A stretch of DNA of 64,000 nt from Planococcus antarcticus DSM 14505 (GTDB lineage Bacteria; Bacillota; Bacilli; Bacillales_A; Planococcaceae): positions 2,236,501 to 2,300,500 of the forward strand of contig NZ_CP016534.2 in the NCBI RefSeq assembly GCF_001687565.2, in the 5' to 3' direction. Below the pieces are notes generated by a model. The model was not told the origin of the DNA. It saw nothing but the letters and a program-made list of their open reading frames with translations, and made no database searches. A program made the position numbers and the translations under genes. Below, one piece after another: positions 18,077-28,442 of this stretch; the stretch's first letter is position 1; every line of letters begins with the position of its first letter.

Positions 18077-19140
18077 TGGTCCTCCCTAATCGACAGAGCC
18101 ATTCGGATTTGAAAATAACTGGCTTCCGGCAGTTGCTCTTTTATTTCCCGCAGTCTTTTTGTGTCTCTCCGCCGGCTTTCAGCAATAATCGCCTCGTAAA
18201 GAGCCGAATTTAAAAAAGGCGTGTAGTTGAAATATGGATCGTTCATTGCCAGTTCCACAAAATGATCCTCGATGGTACTGGTCTTTAGTTGGCGAAGCGA
18301 AGCAATCTGTTCGAGTGAAAATCCTTTGTCGAATAATTTTTCTGTGCGCTGGGCTGTTTCTGTCAAAGAGGATTCCTGGATGATGCCTTCCATTAGACCT
18401 AAGAGCATCGGTGGTTTAGACTGTTCTATTATTGCCATCCAGCCGTGCAAGGCTTCTACAACCATTAATTGAACATCCAAGAGCGACAAGTTTTTCGAAT
18501 CTGCAATTTGCTGCCATGTTAATCCGCTCAACCCAGATCCTGTTAAACGTTCCATAATGATCATTTTATGGGTTTCAGAAACCTCAGTATCGGTTAATGT
18601 ACTTAAAAGCTCTTCTTTAAAGGCTTGTGCTACCGCCAAATCGCGAAACCCAATCCGCTTTAAATATTTTTTCACCCAACTCTGTATTTCTTCATTACCG
18701 ACAATGGGATCAAAGATTTTTTCCTGCTGGCTGATATGAGAAAAAGTTTGAACAATTAGTGACAAGCGGTTAAAAAAAAGATTTTCGTTACCACGGTATT
18801 TCCAGCCATTCAGCGATGAAGCAGCAATGTCTAAATCAATCGCTTTTTGGGACAATTCGAGCACTTGTTCATTGACCACTAGATAGCTTTGTGAAAATAA
18901 GTGTCGAACCGCTTGATCATAGGCTTTCTTATCCAATTTCGGTAGCACGCCAAAATAAGGATACAAGCTGAAATAGCCAATATCCTGTATAGTTTGTCCA
19001 GACTTCTTTCCTTTAATCAAATGATATGGAGAAGAGATAGTCCGCTGCCGGTTGACGGCCTTCATAATGGCCAAAATGAGTTCGGTGAATAACAAGCTTG
19101 TGCCCCCTAGCGGTTTTGGGTTGAAAAAATACTCAAACAC
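18073..19140 (-). CDS. ypbB: YpbB-like protein with C-terminal helix-turn-helix
   Basis: 355 residues, mostly helical. The C-terminal part (about 245-350) resembles the helix-turn-helix region often found next to RecQ-type helicases (KGFSLEQIASLRQLKTSTIEDH). It may help the coupled helicase recognise DNA; this is inference from position and fold. It overlaps recS by 4 nt and is divergent from fer, the same arrangement as in B. subtilis. No catalytic motif is visible. Confidence 0.85.
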   Translation of the reverse strand: MFEYFFNPKPLGGTSLLFTELILAIMKAVNRQRTISSPYHLIKGKKSGQTIQDIGYFSLYPYFGVLPKLDKKAYDQAVRHLFSQSYLVVNEQVLELSQKAIDLDIAASSLNGWKYRGNENLFFNRLSLIVQTFSHISQQEKIFDPIVGNEEIQSWVKKYLKRIGFRDLAVAQAFKEELLSTLTDTEVSETHKMIIMERLTGSGLSGLTWQQIADSKNLSLLDVQLMVVEALHGWMAIIEQSKPPMLLGLMEGIIQESSLTETAQRTEKLFDKGFSLEQIASLRQLKTSTIEDHFVELAMNDPYFNYTPFLNSALYEAIIAESRRRDTKRLREIKEQLPEASYFQIRMALSIREDQ

Positions 19141-19165
19141 CTTTAGAATAAATACGATAGCCTAA

Positions 19166-19453
<288 letters not shown>

Positions 19454-19460
19454 TCCAAAT

Positions 19461-19503
19461 AAAAAAGGCGTTCGGCAGTGATAAACTGCCGAACGTCTTT
19501 TTT
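19461..19503. terminator. Bidirectional terminator between fer and ribU
   Basis: GGCGTTCGGCAGT (19467-19479) pairs with ACTGCCGAACGTC (19485-19497), with one G-T pair. It is flanked by A-run and T-run, so it serves both convergent genes. Confidence 0.93.
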
Positions 19504-20083
19504 ATGATAAATAATAGGAACGCTGCTTTTCGATCCACGTGTGCATACTGCTGAACATTAGCAGCACGACTGCAGTCAAGAGCAGGCCTTTGATTAAGTT
19601 AAACGGTAAAATTCCCAGAACGATGGTTCCGAATAACACACTGCCTGTCTCAGCTGGCATGTTAAGGAAATAAGTGTACATCGGCAGAAACACCAAGTAA
19701 TTTAAAATACTCATGCCGATTGCCATAGTCAATGTTCCAAAAGCCAATCCAAAAATCATCCCTTTTTTAGTTGCTACTTTGTGGTAGATGAAATAAACTG
19801 GCAAAATAAACAACAGGCTTGTCACAAAATTAGCCATATGGCCAACCGGAACTCCTGTAGGACTTCCTGCAAAAAGCCAATCCAGTACATTCTTAAAGAA
19901 TGCCACTAAAATCCCTGCTACTGGACCCATCGTAATCGCCGCAATCAATGCAGGTACATCACTAAAATCCACTTTCAAAAAAGCTGGTAAAGCTGGCAGT
20001 GGAAAGTTGAAAAGCATCAATATAAACGAAATACTGCTTAACATCCCAATAACGATCATCGTTTGCAGCTTCTTGTTCTTCAT
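19502..20083 (-). CDS. ribU: Riboflavin ECF transporter substrate-binding protein
   Basis: 193-residue membrane protein with about six hydrophobic segments. It is the S component that binds riboflavin and docks on a shared ECF energising module. Characteristic S-component features are present: the early ANxP-like region DVPALIAAITMGPVAG and ISFILMLFNFPLPALPAF. AAGGAGAGAGG precedes the ATG. Substrate assignment is firm because the leader carries an FMN riboswitch. The ECF ATPases and T component are not in the window. Confidence 0.95.
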   Translation of the reverse strand: MKNKKLQTMIVIGMLSSISFILMLFNFPLPALPAFLKVDFSDVPALIAAITMGPVAGILVAFFKNVLDWLFAGSPTGVPVGHMANFVTSLLFILPVYFIYHKVATKKGMIFGLAFGTLTMAIGMSILNYLVFLPMYTYFLNMPAETGSVLFGTIVLGILPFNLIKGLLLTAVVLLMFSSMHTWIEKQRSYYLS

Positions 20084-20141
20084 ATTCCTCTCTCCTTGTC
20101 GTGATTCACCAGAAGAAAGGCTTGGACTCGCATTTACATAT

Positions 20142-20357
20142 AAAAACCCTTAAGCACCAAGTACTTAAGGGAGAAAAGGCACACTTAAAAAGCGTTGCGT
20201 TTACATGTAAACGACAAACGTCCGCACCTTCACCTTCTCCCATCCAGACTATACTGTCGGCTTTGGAGTTACACCAAATCCTGCGTTTTACGGCTCGCGG
20301 GCTTATGAACAGAGTTCAATTACCGCCGGTAGGGACTTGCACCCTGCCCCGAAGATG
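20142..20357 (-). promoter_or_regulatory. FMN riboswitch (RFN element) with terminator, controls ribU
   Basis: On the minus strand the aptamer runs from about 20357 to 20233. It shows the conserved blocks CTTCGGGGCAGGGTGCAAG, CCCTACCGGCGGTA, AGCCCGCGAGC, GGATTTGGTG and CCGACAGTATAGTCTGGATG. A perfect 16-bp palindrome CGTTTACATGTAAACG lies at 20198-20213 and may be part of the antiterminator. The expression platform ends in hairpin CCCTTAAG...CTTAAGGG (20147-20171) followed by TTTTTA, about 60 nt before ribU. With FMN bound, transcription should stop here. Confidence 0.95.
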
Positions 20358-20390
20358 AATCGATATTTTGTTATAGCCTAATCGTAGTAT

Positions 20391-20430
20391 AAAAAAGAAG
20401 CGTTGTAAACAAATTTGTTTACAACGCTTC
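20391..20430 (-). terminator. Terminator of sigX-rsiX
   Basis: A 34-nt perfect palindrome at 20397-20430 (arm GAAGCGTTGTAAACAAA). On the minus strand it is followed by six T. It sits 7 nt past the rsiX stop. Confidence 0.93.
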
Positions 20431-20436
20431 TTTTCC

Positions 20437-21630
20437 TCATTCCAAAGACCACTCTAGCAAGTTAGGTGCTACTGGAACTGGCAGTGGCTGGCTGAAGTCA
20501 AATCCGTTCCAACTCTCAGGCTGTAGCCCTATGACTTCCACTTTCTTCCCAAACGTATCAGCGGTCAACGCAAAACTTTCTATCATTCGAATCGTTTCCA
20601 AAGTGTCCAGCGAATTCAGATCAAGTGCATCCTCAAATTCAACTTGTACAAGGTCTTGCGTCTCAGAAACTTGATAATCCACATTTTTCGGGACTGTTGG
20701 CCCGTAAAAATCGCTCGGGCTTTCAGTAAGTCCCCCTATGGCTTCACTCGCTGAAGTGAGCGGCATATCGTACCCAGGAACAAGATAAACATCTCCATTT
20801 GAAGAAGTGAATGAATAATAGGCAATGTCTTCCTGAGCCGGAATAATCGGCTCAACAGGACCGATTTCAGAAAACCCAGCGGCTGAACCATCTTCATTGG
20901 CCACTTCAATTTCTGACACGTCTGAAAATGTCTCTGAAAGAGTATTGAAATAAACTCCAATACTGGCAGAAGCCATATCGTATTGGTGATCCTGAGGCAG
21001 CATGTGGCGAATGCCTTGCGCCGTTTTCTCCAAAGTTCCAACATACGGATGGTACTCATCAAAACCTAGCTGTGTTTCATCGATTTCGTCTGCGTATTCC
21101 TTATACAGATCAAGCGATGATGGAGTTTTATCTCCAAATGCAGCTTCTACCTGATCACTTGGAATCAGAAAGGAGACCGGTACAACAACTGCATTTTCTG
21201 TCAACCCGATGGTCATCAATGTCTGATTGCCGATAGTTTCATCGTAAACTGCCGTTCTTACTGGTTCTTCTACTTGTGCTATCGAGAACTGGCCCGACTC
21301 TCCAGTTCCGGATTCTTCAGCATCAGGCAGACTTTCCAACTCTTCGTTCTCTTGATCCTCAGTTGTTGCAGTTGATTCTGTGCTTGAATCTGATTGATTT
21401 TGAGTGGTATCAATGCCAAGTTGACTAATGATGGAGGCAACCAATATTCCAACTGTAATAAATGCCAATGCAGCTACCAACAATGGCAGCCACTTTTTGG
21501 GACGTTTTTGGACTTTTTGTTTCTTGGCCAAGCGATTGTAAACTTCTTCTTTAGGCCGATTATCTTTGATTGCGGGGAAATCCTTTAACAAATCTTCGAT
21601 GGATTCATCGGTCCATTTGTTATTCGGCAT
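20437..21630 (-). CDS. rsiX: Anti-sigma factor, RsiX-like
   Basis: About 397 residues. A cytoplasmic N-terminus of about 46 residues (presumed SigX-binding) ends in a basic stretch, then one membrane segment near residues 47-68, an acidic Ser/Thr/Glu-rich linker, and a large extracellular domain of about 280 residues. Its gene begins inside the end of sigX. The ATG at 21630 (MPNNKW) has GGGGGAG 6 nt upstream, whereas the ATG at 21636 abuts that site. Position directly after sigX and upstream of nothing else identifies it as the cognate anti-sigma; sequence alone is divergent. Confidence 0.85.
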   Translation of the reverse strand: MPNNKWTDESIEDLLKDFPAIKDNRPKEEVYNRLAKKQKVQKRPKKWLPLLVAALAFITVGILVASIISQLGIDTTQNQSDSSTESTATTEDQENEELESLPDAEESGTGESGQFSIAQVEEPVRTAVYDETIGNQTLMTIGLTENAVVVPVSFLIPSDQVEAAFGDKTPSSLDLYKEYADEIDETQLGFDEYHPYVGTLEKTAQGIRHMLPQDHQYDMASASIGVYFNTLSETFSDVSEIEVANEDGSAAGFSEIGPVEPIIPAQEDIAYYSFTSSNGDVYLVPGYDMPLTSASEAIGGLTESPSDFYGPTVPKNVDYQVSETQDLVQVEFEDALDLNSLDTLETIRMIESFALTADTFGKKVEVIGLQPESWNGFDFSQPLPVPVAPNLLEWSLE

Positions 21631-22153
21631 TTTCATCTCCCCCTTCCTTCGCTTTTAATTTTTCACGCAAGGCTTTGATTGCGCGATGCTGTGTCGTTTT
21701 CACTTTTCCTTCTGTCCAACCTAAAACATCTGCAGTTTCTGCTATCGATAAGTCCTGAAAAAAACGCATGATGATAACCATTTTTTGGTCTCCTGTGCAG
21801 GTATCCAATGTCTTATACAAAAGAACTTTGTCTTCATTCAATAATGAGACTTCTTCAGGAATTCGCTCCGACGAAACCAATTGTTGTGTTTCCCAATCAA
21901 AATACTCCATCGAATGCTTTTTGCGTACCGCCATTTTTCGAAAATGATCGATTGCCACATTTTTGGCAATCGAAAAAAGCCATGTTTTTTCAGAGCTTTT
22001 TCCTTCAAAACGATCATAAGCCCGAAAAACACGAATATATACTTCATGCATCAAATCTTCCGACAAATGCCTGTTTTTTACTAGATAAATTAAAAACTGA
22101 AAAACATCCTGGTGATATTCTTCGTACAGCCGATGAAAAACGGAGTCATTCAA
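21620..22153 (-). CDS. sigX: ECF sigma factor SigX
   Basis: 177 residues with region 2 (YHQDVFQFLIYLVKNRHLSE..HEVYIRVFRAYDRF..KTWLFSIAKNVAIDHFRK) and region 4 (LSIAETADVLGWTEGKVKTT). In B. subtilis SigX controls cell-envelope modification genes, including surface charge and lipid composition. The frame opens at a TTG (22153) with GGGGGAG 4 nt upstream; there is no better ATG. It lies between resE and rsiX, exactly as in B. subtilis. Confidence 0.95.
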   Translation of the reverse strand: MNDSVFHRLYEEYHQDVFQFLIYLVKNRHLSEDLMHEVYIRVFRAYDRFEGKSSEKTWLFSIAKNVAIDHFRKMAVRKKHSMEYFDWETQQLVSSERIPEEVSLLNEDKVLLYKTLDTCTGDQKMVIIMRFFQDLSIAETADVLGWTEGKVKTTQHRAIKALREKLKAKEGGDENAE

Positions 22154-22199
22154 TATACTCCCCCCGTTCTTAGGATTAGTCGTCTTTGTCTTTGTAAAG

Positions 22200-23981
22200 T
22201 TACATATTCTTTAAAGGCAGCAAAAAGACAAATGAAGTACCTTGTCCAATGATGCTCTCTGCATAAATTTTGCCTTCATGCGCTTTAATGATATTGCTGG
22301 CAATTGCCAGGCCAAGACCTGTTCCGCCTTTGCCGAGTGTTCTTGCCTTATCTGCTTTGTAGAATCGTTCGAAAACAAATTCCAGATCTTTTTCTGAAAT
22401 TCCTACTCCATTATCGTTGATTGAAATCTTTGCGTACTCCTGTTGTTGTTCGACACGCACCACCACTTGCCCTTCTCTAGGCGTATGTCGAATTGCATTA
22501 TCTATTAAATTGGTCATAACTTGTTCTATCCGATCCTGATCAATTTGACTGGCCGCCCAATCATCAACAGTCGTTTCAAACGACAGTTGAACACCATTTT
22601 CTTTAGCGATTTGCGCAAATTTAAGAGTCATCCGCTCAATGGAGTTATTCAATTGGACAATTTCCTTGTAAAGACGCATGTGACCCGATTCCATCCGTGC
22701 TAGGTTCAATAAGTCTGTGACCAGTCGGCCCATCCGCAGTGATTCTTCATAGATAATTTTTGTCATTTCGCGACGTTCTTTTTCTGTCGCTCCAACATCA
22801 TCCAAAATCGCTTCGCTATAGCCCTGGAGCATCGCAATTGGAGTTCGCAATTCATGAGACACATTAGCGATAAAATCTTCTCTCAGTTTCTCTAGACGAT
22901 GCTGCTCCGTCATATTGTGCAAAACGGCAACAGCACCCCGGATCGATTCTCCGCTATATAAGGGGCTGAAGTTGATGGCATAATAAGCCCCTTCGATTTC
23001 CAGCTCATCTACAATCTCTTCTTCAAAACCCAGAACGTGGTCAAGCATGTGGAGCATTTCTGCAGGCAGCGGTTGGGCTTCAGTAGAGCCATTTTTAAAG
23101 ACCCATTTCTGCAATAATTTCTCTGCTGGCGGATTGCTCAATAGGATAGTTTTGTCCTGATTGAAGGTGATTACAACGTCGGCCATCGATGTTAGTATGC
23201 TTGATAATTGTTCTTTTTCCTGATTGATCACTTCGACATGATGCTTTAATTGACGACCCATTTGATTGAAGGCTGTAGCCAATTGACCAATTTCATCACT
23301 GGAAGTTGCTCTAACTTTTGTATCGAAATTACCTTTTGCCAATTCAAATGCACCTTCGCGCATTTTCCGGAGCGGCGACGTAATTCGCGATGATAAAAAG
23401 AATGCAAAGAAAGTAGTCAATAAAAGTGCAATAAATGCCGAAAGGAATACAATATTAGTTGTTCGCTCCGCTGTACGATCCATCACTTCCAATGATTGGT
23501 AGATAAATACAACACCATGCTGTTCTTCACCTGTCTGCAGCGGACTAGCTAGGACAATATAAGACTCTAGACGATTCTGTTCTGTTAATGATGGCAGCAG
23601 CATTTCTTTCATCACTGTTTCGCTTGTTTCAAACACCTTTTGAAACGAAGGTTCGTTTAATATTTTTTCACGTGTTTCAGTTCCATTTATTCCGTCATGA
23701 ATATAATAATTGCTGTCAAAGGGCTCTTCAGCAATGACCGCATTGGTCTCAGTTCCTATAACATCCTCGATAATTTCTAGTGAACTGGCCACTTCATCAT
23801 GGTCATTGAAAATATTTGCGATCATATTCGCTTCGCTGTTCAATGTTTCTTCCACTGTTTCGCTATGATAGTTTCCAAGAAACTCCAAAAGCAAAACTGT
23901 CACAATAAAAAGGACAAAGGAAACGAGAAGCAGGATCGTAATCCAAAGCTTCCCGACGACACTATTCCATATTCTATTCAT
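22200..23981 (-). CDS. resE: Sensor histidine kinase ResE
   Basis: About 593 residues. TM1 near residues 12-35, an extracytoplasmic loop of about 130 residues, TM2 near 165-185, a HAMP linker, a PAS domain (LSSILTSMADVVITFNQDKT), the HisKA box VSHELRTPIAMLQGYSEAI, and HATPase N, G1 and G2 boxes. It senses respiratory/redox state and phosphorylates ResD. The ATG at 23981 (MNRIWNSVVGKLW) has GAGG 6 nt before it and matches the B. subtilis N-terminus; the frame extends to a TTG at 23993. It overlaps resD by 8 nt. Confidence 0.95.
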   Translation of the reverse strand: MNRIWNSVVGKLWITILLLVSFVLFIVTVLLLEFLGNYHSETVEETLNSEANMIANIFNDHDEVASSLEIIEDVIGTETNAVIAEEPFDSNYYIHDGINGTETREKILNEPSFQKVFETSETVMKEMLLPSLTEQNRLESYIVLASPLQTGEEQHGVVFIYQSLEVMDRTAERTTNIVFLSAFIALLLTTFFAFFLSSRITSPLRKMREGAFELAKGNFDTKVRATSSDEIGQLATAFNQMGRQLKHHVEVINQEKEQLSSILTSMADVVITFNQDKTILLSNPPAEKLLQKWVFKNGSTEAQPLPAEMLHMLDHVLGFEEEIVDELEIEGAYYAINFSPLYSGESIRGAVAVLHNMTEQHRLEKLREDFIANVSHELRTPIAMLQGYSEAILDDVGATEKERREMTKIIYEESLRMGRLVTDLLNLARMESGHMRLYKEIVQLNNSIERMTLKFAQIAKENGVQLSFETTVDDWAASQIDQDRIEQVMTNLIDNAIRHTPREGQVVVRVEQQQEYAKISINDNGVGISEKDLEFVFERFYKADKARTLGKGGTGLGLAIASNIIKAHEGKIYAESIIGQGTSFVFLLPLKNM

Positions 23982-24690
23982 TGCCGACCTCAAACTTGTA
24001 GCCTACGCCCCATACAGTGACAATCATCTTCGCTGCCGATTCCGAAACGCGGTTCAATTTTTCACGCAAGCGCTTGACGTGTGTGTCGACTGTTCTTAAG
24101 TCACCGAAAAAGTCATAATGCCAAACTTCTTTCAGCAAATGCTCTCGGTCAAAAACTTTATCCGGTGCTTTCGCTAAAAAGTATAATAACTCATATTCTT
24201 TTGGTGTTAAGTTCACTTCTACACCGTCAGCAGTGACGCGATGTGCGTCGTGATCAATGGTCAGATGGGGAAATACTACCAGGTCTTTTGAGACGGTCGA
24301 ATTGGAGATGGGAGAATAAGCCGATGATCGCCGCAAAATTGCTTTGACACGCAGCACCACTTCTCTCGGACTGAACGGTTTGACGATATAATCATCTGCT
24401 CCAGATTCAAACCCTTCCACGCGGTCGGCTTCTTCTCCTTTGGCGGTAAGCATGATGATCGGAGTCATTTTCGTTTCACGCAATTCGGTAGCCACTTCGA
24501 CACCATTTTTTTCGGGCATCATCAAATCTAGCAAGATGCAGTGATAATCTTTTTCCATCGCCATCTCTAGTGCCTGAACGCCATCTTCAGCTTCTTCCAC
24601 CAAGTAGCCTTCACGCTCTAGGTACATTTTCAGCAATCGCCGGATCCGTTCCTCATCATCTACTACTAAAATCGTAATCTCTTCAGACAT
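23974..24690 (-). CDS. resD: Response regulator ResD
   Basis: 238-residue OmpR/PhoB-family regulator. The receiver has VVDDEERIRRL with acidic pocket, LLDLMMPEKNG (phosphoacceptor Asp) and the conserved Lys in YIVKPFSPRE. The C-terminal winged helix includes NLTPKEYELLYFLAK and RTVDTHVKRLREKL. In B. subtilis it activates resA, ctaA, fnr and nitrate/nitrite respiration genes when oxygen is low. It is separated from resC by a terminator and a 247-bp gap, so resDE has its own promoter. Confidence 0.96.
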   Translation of the reverse strand: MSEEITILVVDDEERIRRLLKMYLEREGYLVEEAEDGVQALEMAMEKDYHCILLDLMMPEKNGVEVATELRETKMTPIIMLTAKGEEADRVEGFESGADDYIVKPFSPREVVLRVKAILRRSSAYSPISNSTVSKDLVVFPHLTIDHDAHRVTADGVEVNLTPKEYELLYFLAKAPDKVFDREHLLKEVWHYDFFGDLRTVDTHVKRLREKLNRVSESAAKMIVTVWGVGYKFEVGNE

Positions 24691-24767
24691 GCTAACCCCT
24701 CCAACTTTCTTATATCTTCTATATATGTCTCATTGTACCGATAACCCTGTCAAAAATAAAGAAAAGC

Positions 24768-24897
24768 GTAAGCGGCTAGGTCAGGATGCCAAACTAAGTG
24801 TGTGACATCCTGTCAGCTGACCCGCATCTAGACCATACCTTCGATGATCTAAGTCACTCGGGCAAAGTGGTTTACAAGCATTGAATCTGGACAATAA
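24768..24897. repeat. Degenerate copy of the AGAAAAGCG intergenic repeat
   Basis: Begins AGAAAAGCGTAAGCGGCTAG and keeps a GTCAG...CTGACCCG centre, with CATTGAATCTGGACAAT at its end. It lies in the resC-resD gap. Similar to the units at 3.0 and 10.85 kb but with less conserved inner arms. Confidence 0.55.
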
Positions 24898-24900
24898 ACA

Positions 24901-24936
24901 AAAAGGCCTTTTCCGGTACCGGAAAAGGCCTTTTTG
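24901..24936 (-). terminator. Terminator of resABC
   Basis: Perfect palindrome with arm AAAAAGGCCTTTTCCGG, centre GTACC region. A-run and T-run flanks make it bidirectional. It abuts the resC stop on the minus strand. Confidence 0.93.
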
Positions 24937-24937
24937 T

Positions 24938-26122
24938 TTATGCGTAAGAATGCAACCCGGCGATTATTAAGTTAACAACGACCAGATTAAACATAATGAT
25001 TACAAAGCCGACAACTGCCAGCCATGCGGATTTTTCACCTTGCCATCCTTTGCCTAAACGTAAATGCAGGTATGCAGCATAGAATAACCAAGTAATCAAT
25101 GCCCATACTTCTTTCGGGTCCCAGCCCCAGAAACGGGACCAGGCAATTTGTGCCCAGATCATAGCGAAAATCAATGCACCTAATGTAAAGATCGGGAAGC
25201 CGATAATAATCGCACGATAACCAATTTCATCCATCAACTGCAAATTGACATTTTTAACGAATGGTTTCAATATTGCTGCAATGCGCTTTCTAGAAACCAA
25301 ACGAATCAACCAATAAAGAACCGTTCCGACAATTACGGACCATAAAACGGTTGTCAGTTTTCCGGCATTGACGATTGCAGGTGTTTCGATAAGAGGCGTC
25401 ATCGCTTCGTCCGTTAAAGCAACATACTCATTCATCCCAAAAATAGGAGGCATTGTATAAGTGATGGCAGCTTCTTTATCTTCTTTATCTACATAAGTAA
25501 ACTCTGCCTCGTAGCCTGTTGCGGAAAAGAATGTGCTGACTGCTACAAACCCGAGAACTAGTACCAAAGAATACATAATTGCTTCTAACCAAAAACGCTG
25601 TTTGGATTTTTTGGTTAGATCTATTACTTTCAATAAATAAATCAAGCCTGCAGCTGCACTAATAGCTAGGATTCCTTCTGCAATAACTACAGTACTGACG
25701 TGAATTGCCAACCAGTTTGTCTGAAGAGCCGGAATAAGCGGGCTAACTTCACTCGGGAACATACTGGCAAATGCGATAAGCAATAACGCGACAGGCAAGA
25801 CAACCATTCCAAGAACCGGTGTTTTGTATAAGAAATACAAAATAATAAATCCACCAACTAAAGTCATGCCGAACGCTGTCGTAAATTCAAACATATTGCT
25901 GAGCGGTGCATGGCCAGTCGCGCCCCATCTAGTAAAGAAGTAGCCAAGATTAGCGGCAAAACCTACAAGGGTGATAATAATCGCAACTTTGCCCCATCGT
26001 TTTTCTGATTTGAATGTGCCTTCTTTGTTGCCTTTAACGGCTCCTCCGAAAACGAATGTTGCAATCAAATAAGCAATAAAGGCTACATATAATAGATTTG
26101 AACTTATATCAGCTAATGTCAT
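24938..26122 (-). CDS. resC: Cytochrome c biogenesis protein ResC (CcsA/CcsB type)
   Basis: 394-residue polytopic membrane protein of the system II cytochrome c assembly pathway. The tryptophan-rich haem-handling signature is [14 protein letters not shown] near residue 325. Conserved histidines lie in [12 protein letters not shown] and [12 protein letters not shown]. With ResB it exports haem and ligates it to apocytochromes. Its start overlaps the resB stop (ATGA type). Confidence 0.95.
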   Translation of the reverse strand: MTLADISSNLLYVAFIAYLIATFVFGGAVKGNKEGTFKSEKRWGKVAIIITLVGFAANLGYFFTRWGATGHAPLSNMFEFTTAFGMTLVGGFIILYFLYKTPVLGMVVLPVALLLIAFASMFPSEVSPLIPALQTNWLAIHVSTVVIAEGILAISAAAGLIYLLKVIDLTKKSKQRFWLEAIMYSLVLVLGFVAVSTFFSATGYEAEFTYVDKEDKEAAITYTMPPIFGMNEYVALTDEAMTPLIETPAIVNAGKLTTVLWSVIVGTVLYWLIRLVSRKRIAAILKPFVKNVNLQLMDEIGYRAIIIGFPIFTLGALIFAMIWAQIAWSRFWGWDPKEVWALITWLFYAAYLHLRLGKGWQGEKSAWLAVVGFVIIMFNLVVVNLIIAGLHSYA

Positions 26123-27777
26123 GACAATACTTCACCTTCCTTTTCCGCTTTCTCTTTTTTGTCGATTTCATCCTGCTGATCTGAGTAAGCGGGCAATGAT
26201 GCATGCTCAACAACTTGATCAAGATCTTTCTTCAAGCCGAACCAGTTTTTATTGGTATGCCCCGCAAGCAAGATCGTACCATCAGCTTTCTGTTGAATCC
26301 AGAAACGGCGATGGTTAAAGTACATCCCTTGTGCCACACCGATCATAAAGATCAAACCGCCAAGGCCGAGAATCGGCAAGGTACTGTCTTTTCGAACCGT
26401 AAGACCTGATACATCACGTGTTTCGACACTTTGGAAAGCCAGTTTAAAGTCATTTTCACCTAAAGGTTCTACTGTATTTTGAATCGTGATAAAACTTGTT
26501 TCTCCTTCTGGTGTTTCAGGAGTAGTCAATTTCACCAGGAAGCCTGGATTGTTTGGCAACGGTGTTGCAGTTTGCGGTTCACCGTTTTCAAAGCCTGAAA
26601 AATCCGGATAATAACCAAGCAATTCAATAGTTGAACCGCCTTCAAGCTCATAATTTTTTTCTGGGTCAATCAAATCGATGGTGAGTTCACCAAGAGCTTC
26701 TTCCGTTTCTTTATTAGTCAAAGCAAACGTCATTGTCTCCAGTTCATCTAAACGGTAGTCCATTTGGTAAATGGCATAACCATCAAACTTCAGAGGCTGA
26801 TTGACACGGATTGGAAATTCTTTAACGACTTCTTGTCCGTCGACTGCACCTGGCAACGCTTCTTCTTTCTTTTGATACAAAACGACATCCGTCTGGTAAT
26901 TTTTCGCTACTGTACCAACACGGTCTAGGGCTTCACCGAAGATTTCTTCTCCGCCTTCGCCCGTATAAACTTCCAGCTCAAAATTTTCACTTTCTAGATA
27001 ATAGCCTGGTACTTCAGGAATGGCTCTCGTTTCGCCTTCACGTATCCATAAGCTTTCATCTATATAGAATCCAGGAATCATACGAAGCATAACACCAAAC
27101 AAAAAGATAATCAGCCCAATATGATTGACATACGGACCCCACCTGGAAAAACGACCTTTTTCAGCCAATAGGCCGTTTTTATCCGTACGCGTGTTGTATT
27201 TCAACTCTTTTAACTTTGTTTCTGCTTTTTGCAGTGTATCTTCTGAACCAGGTCCTTCGGCATAAATTCGCTGTTTATCCATAAAGCTCGGGTGACGCAG
27301 AACTCGCTGGTTTTTCAGCGATTTATATAGTGGCACAAAACGGTCTAAGCTGGCAATTACTAAAGAGATAGCTAGCATCCCGACCAACGCAATAAACCAA
27401 TAAGAACTGTATAAGTCATGAAAACCAAGAGCATGATAGACGCGTCCAACACTGCCATAAGTGTCGATATAATAAGCCTTGATCGTTGCTTCCGTACTTG
27501 CCGGAACAAACGCTTGCTGCGGAAGGATTGTACCAATCGCTGCAGCTACTAGCAGGATTATAATAATACTGACACCCACTTTGACACTTGAAAAGAAATT
27601 CCAAATTTTATCGATAATGGATTTATTATAAGTTTGTGAACGTCTAGCCGTTCCTTCATAACGCATATCTACCAGTTTGCTATTTTGTTCTTTTTCAGTC
27701 AAAGACCGCCCACACGATTCACAAAGTTTCGTGCCAGGTGGATTTACATGACCGCATTGACATTGCAAATTCTCCAT
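26119..27777 (-). CDS. resB: Cytochrome c biogenesis protein ResB
   Basis: About 552 residues. An N-terminal zinc-ribbon-like segment with four cysteines ([18 protein letters not shown]) is followed by three hydrophobic segments, a large external domain, and a last membrane segment near residue 480 ([18 protein letters not shown]). This is the haem-export partner of ResC. The ATG at 27777 has AAGGAGA 8 nt upstream; the frame continues to 27825 without better support. It follows resA by 13 nt in the resABC operon. Confidence 0.95.
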   Translation of the reverse strand: MENLQCQCGHVNPPGTKLCESCGRSLTEKEQNSKLVDMRYEGTARRSQTYNKSIIDKIWNFFSSVKVGVSIIIILLVAAAIGTILPQQAFVPASTEATIKAYYIDTYGSVGRVYHALGFHDLYSSYWFIALVGMLAISLVIASLDRFVPLYKSLKNQRVLRHPSFMDKQRIYAEGPGSEDTLQKAETKLKELKYNTRTDKNGLLAEKGRFSRWGPYVNHIGLIIFLFGVMLRMIPGFYIDESLWIREGETRAIPEVPGYYLESENFELEVYTGEGGEEIFGEALDRVGTVAKNYQTDVVLYQKKEEALPGAVDGQEVVKEFPIRVNQPLKFDGYAIYQMDYRLDELETMTFALTNKETEEALGELTIDLIDPEKNYELEGGSTIELLGYYPDFSGFENGEPQTATPLPNNPGFLVKLTTPETPEGETSFITIQNTVEPLGENDFKLAFQSVETRDVSGLTVRKDSTLPILGLGGLIFMIGVAQGMYFNHRRFWIQQKADGTILLAGHTNKNWFGLKKDLDQVVEHASLPAYSDQQDEIDKKEKAEKEGEVLS

Positions 27778-27790
27778 CCCAAAAATCTCC

Positions 27791-28351
27791 TTAGTCAGGT
27801 TTGATTTCTTCCATAAACCCTTCAATATCCTGTTCCGTCATTTCACCTGTAATGATGCGTTGAATATTTCCTTCCGGATTAACAAGAATTGTGGTTGGCA
27901 ATGGCCTGATATTGTAAGCCGTCATCACACTCTTTGTTTTATCGATCACTACTGGAAAAGACAAGCCGTATTGATCCGCGAAAGATTGGACTTCAAAATC
28001 TGATTGAGCAATGTTCACTGCGAGTACTTGTACGCCCTCATCTGAAAAGACCTCATATTGCCGATCCATGGCCGGCATTTCTTTCGCGCATGGTTTGCAC
28101 CAAGTACCCCAGAAGTTCAAAAAGACTCCTTGACCTTCGTAATCTGATAATTTATGATCTTCACCTTCTAGATCTATTAAGGCAAAGTCAGGCGCCTTGT
28201 CACCGACTTTAAGCAGGCTGATATCCTCAGCTGTTGCACTGTTATAAATGGTGTAGCCAATAGCAGCTATTAAAATCGCTAGAATAGCCGCTCTCATCAC
28301 AGCTCTTTTTTTCTTTTTGTCGTTCTTTATTGGTACCGCTCGTTCATCCAT
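27791..28351 (-). CDS. resA: Thiol-disulfide oxidoreductase ResA
   Basis: 186-residue membrane-tethered thioredoxin-fold protein. A basic N-terminus and hydrophobic segment at about residues 17-36 anchor it outside the membrane. The active site is C85-K-P-C88 in FWGTWCKPCAKEMP, and the conserved cis-proline loop is IRPLPTTILV. It keeps the CxxCH cysteines of apocytochrome c reduced for haem attachment. GGAGG lies upstream of the ATG. It is the first gene of resABC after rluB. Confidence 0.96.
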   Translation of the reverse strand: MDERAVPIKNDKKKKRAVMRAAILAILIAAIGYTIYNSATAEDISLLKVGDKAPDFALIDLEGEDHKLSDYEGQGVFLNFWGTWCKPCAKEMPAMDRQYEVFSDEGVQVLAVNIAQSDFEVQSFADQYGLSFPVVIDKTKSVMTAYNIRPLPTTILVNPEGNIQRIITGEMTEQDIEGFMEEIKPD

Positions 28352-28442
28352 ACTTGTTCCTCCTTCGAGGTATATTATGCAAACTTAATTATATCAAAGT
28401 TTAAACAGTAACAAGTCTGGAGTTTTGAATGGTTTGTGAACG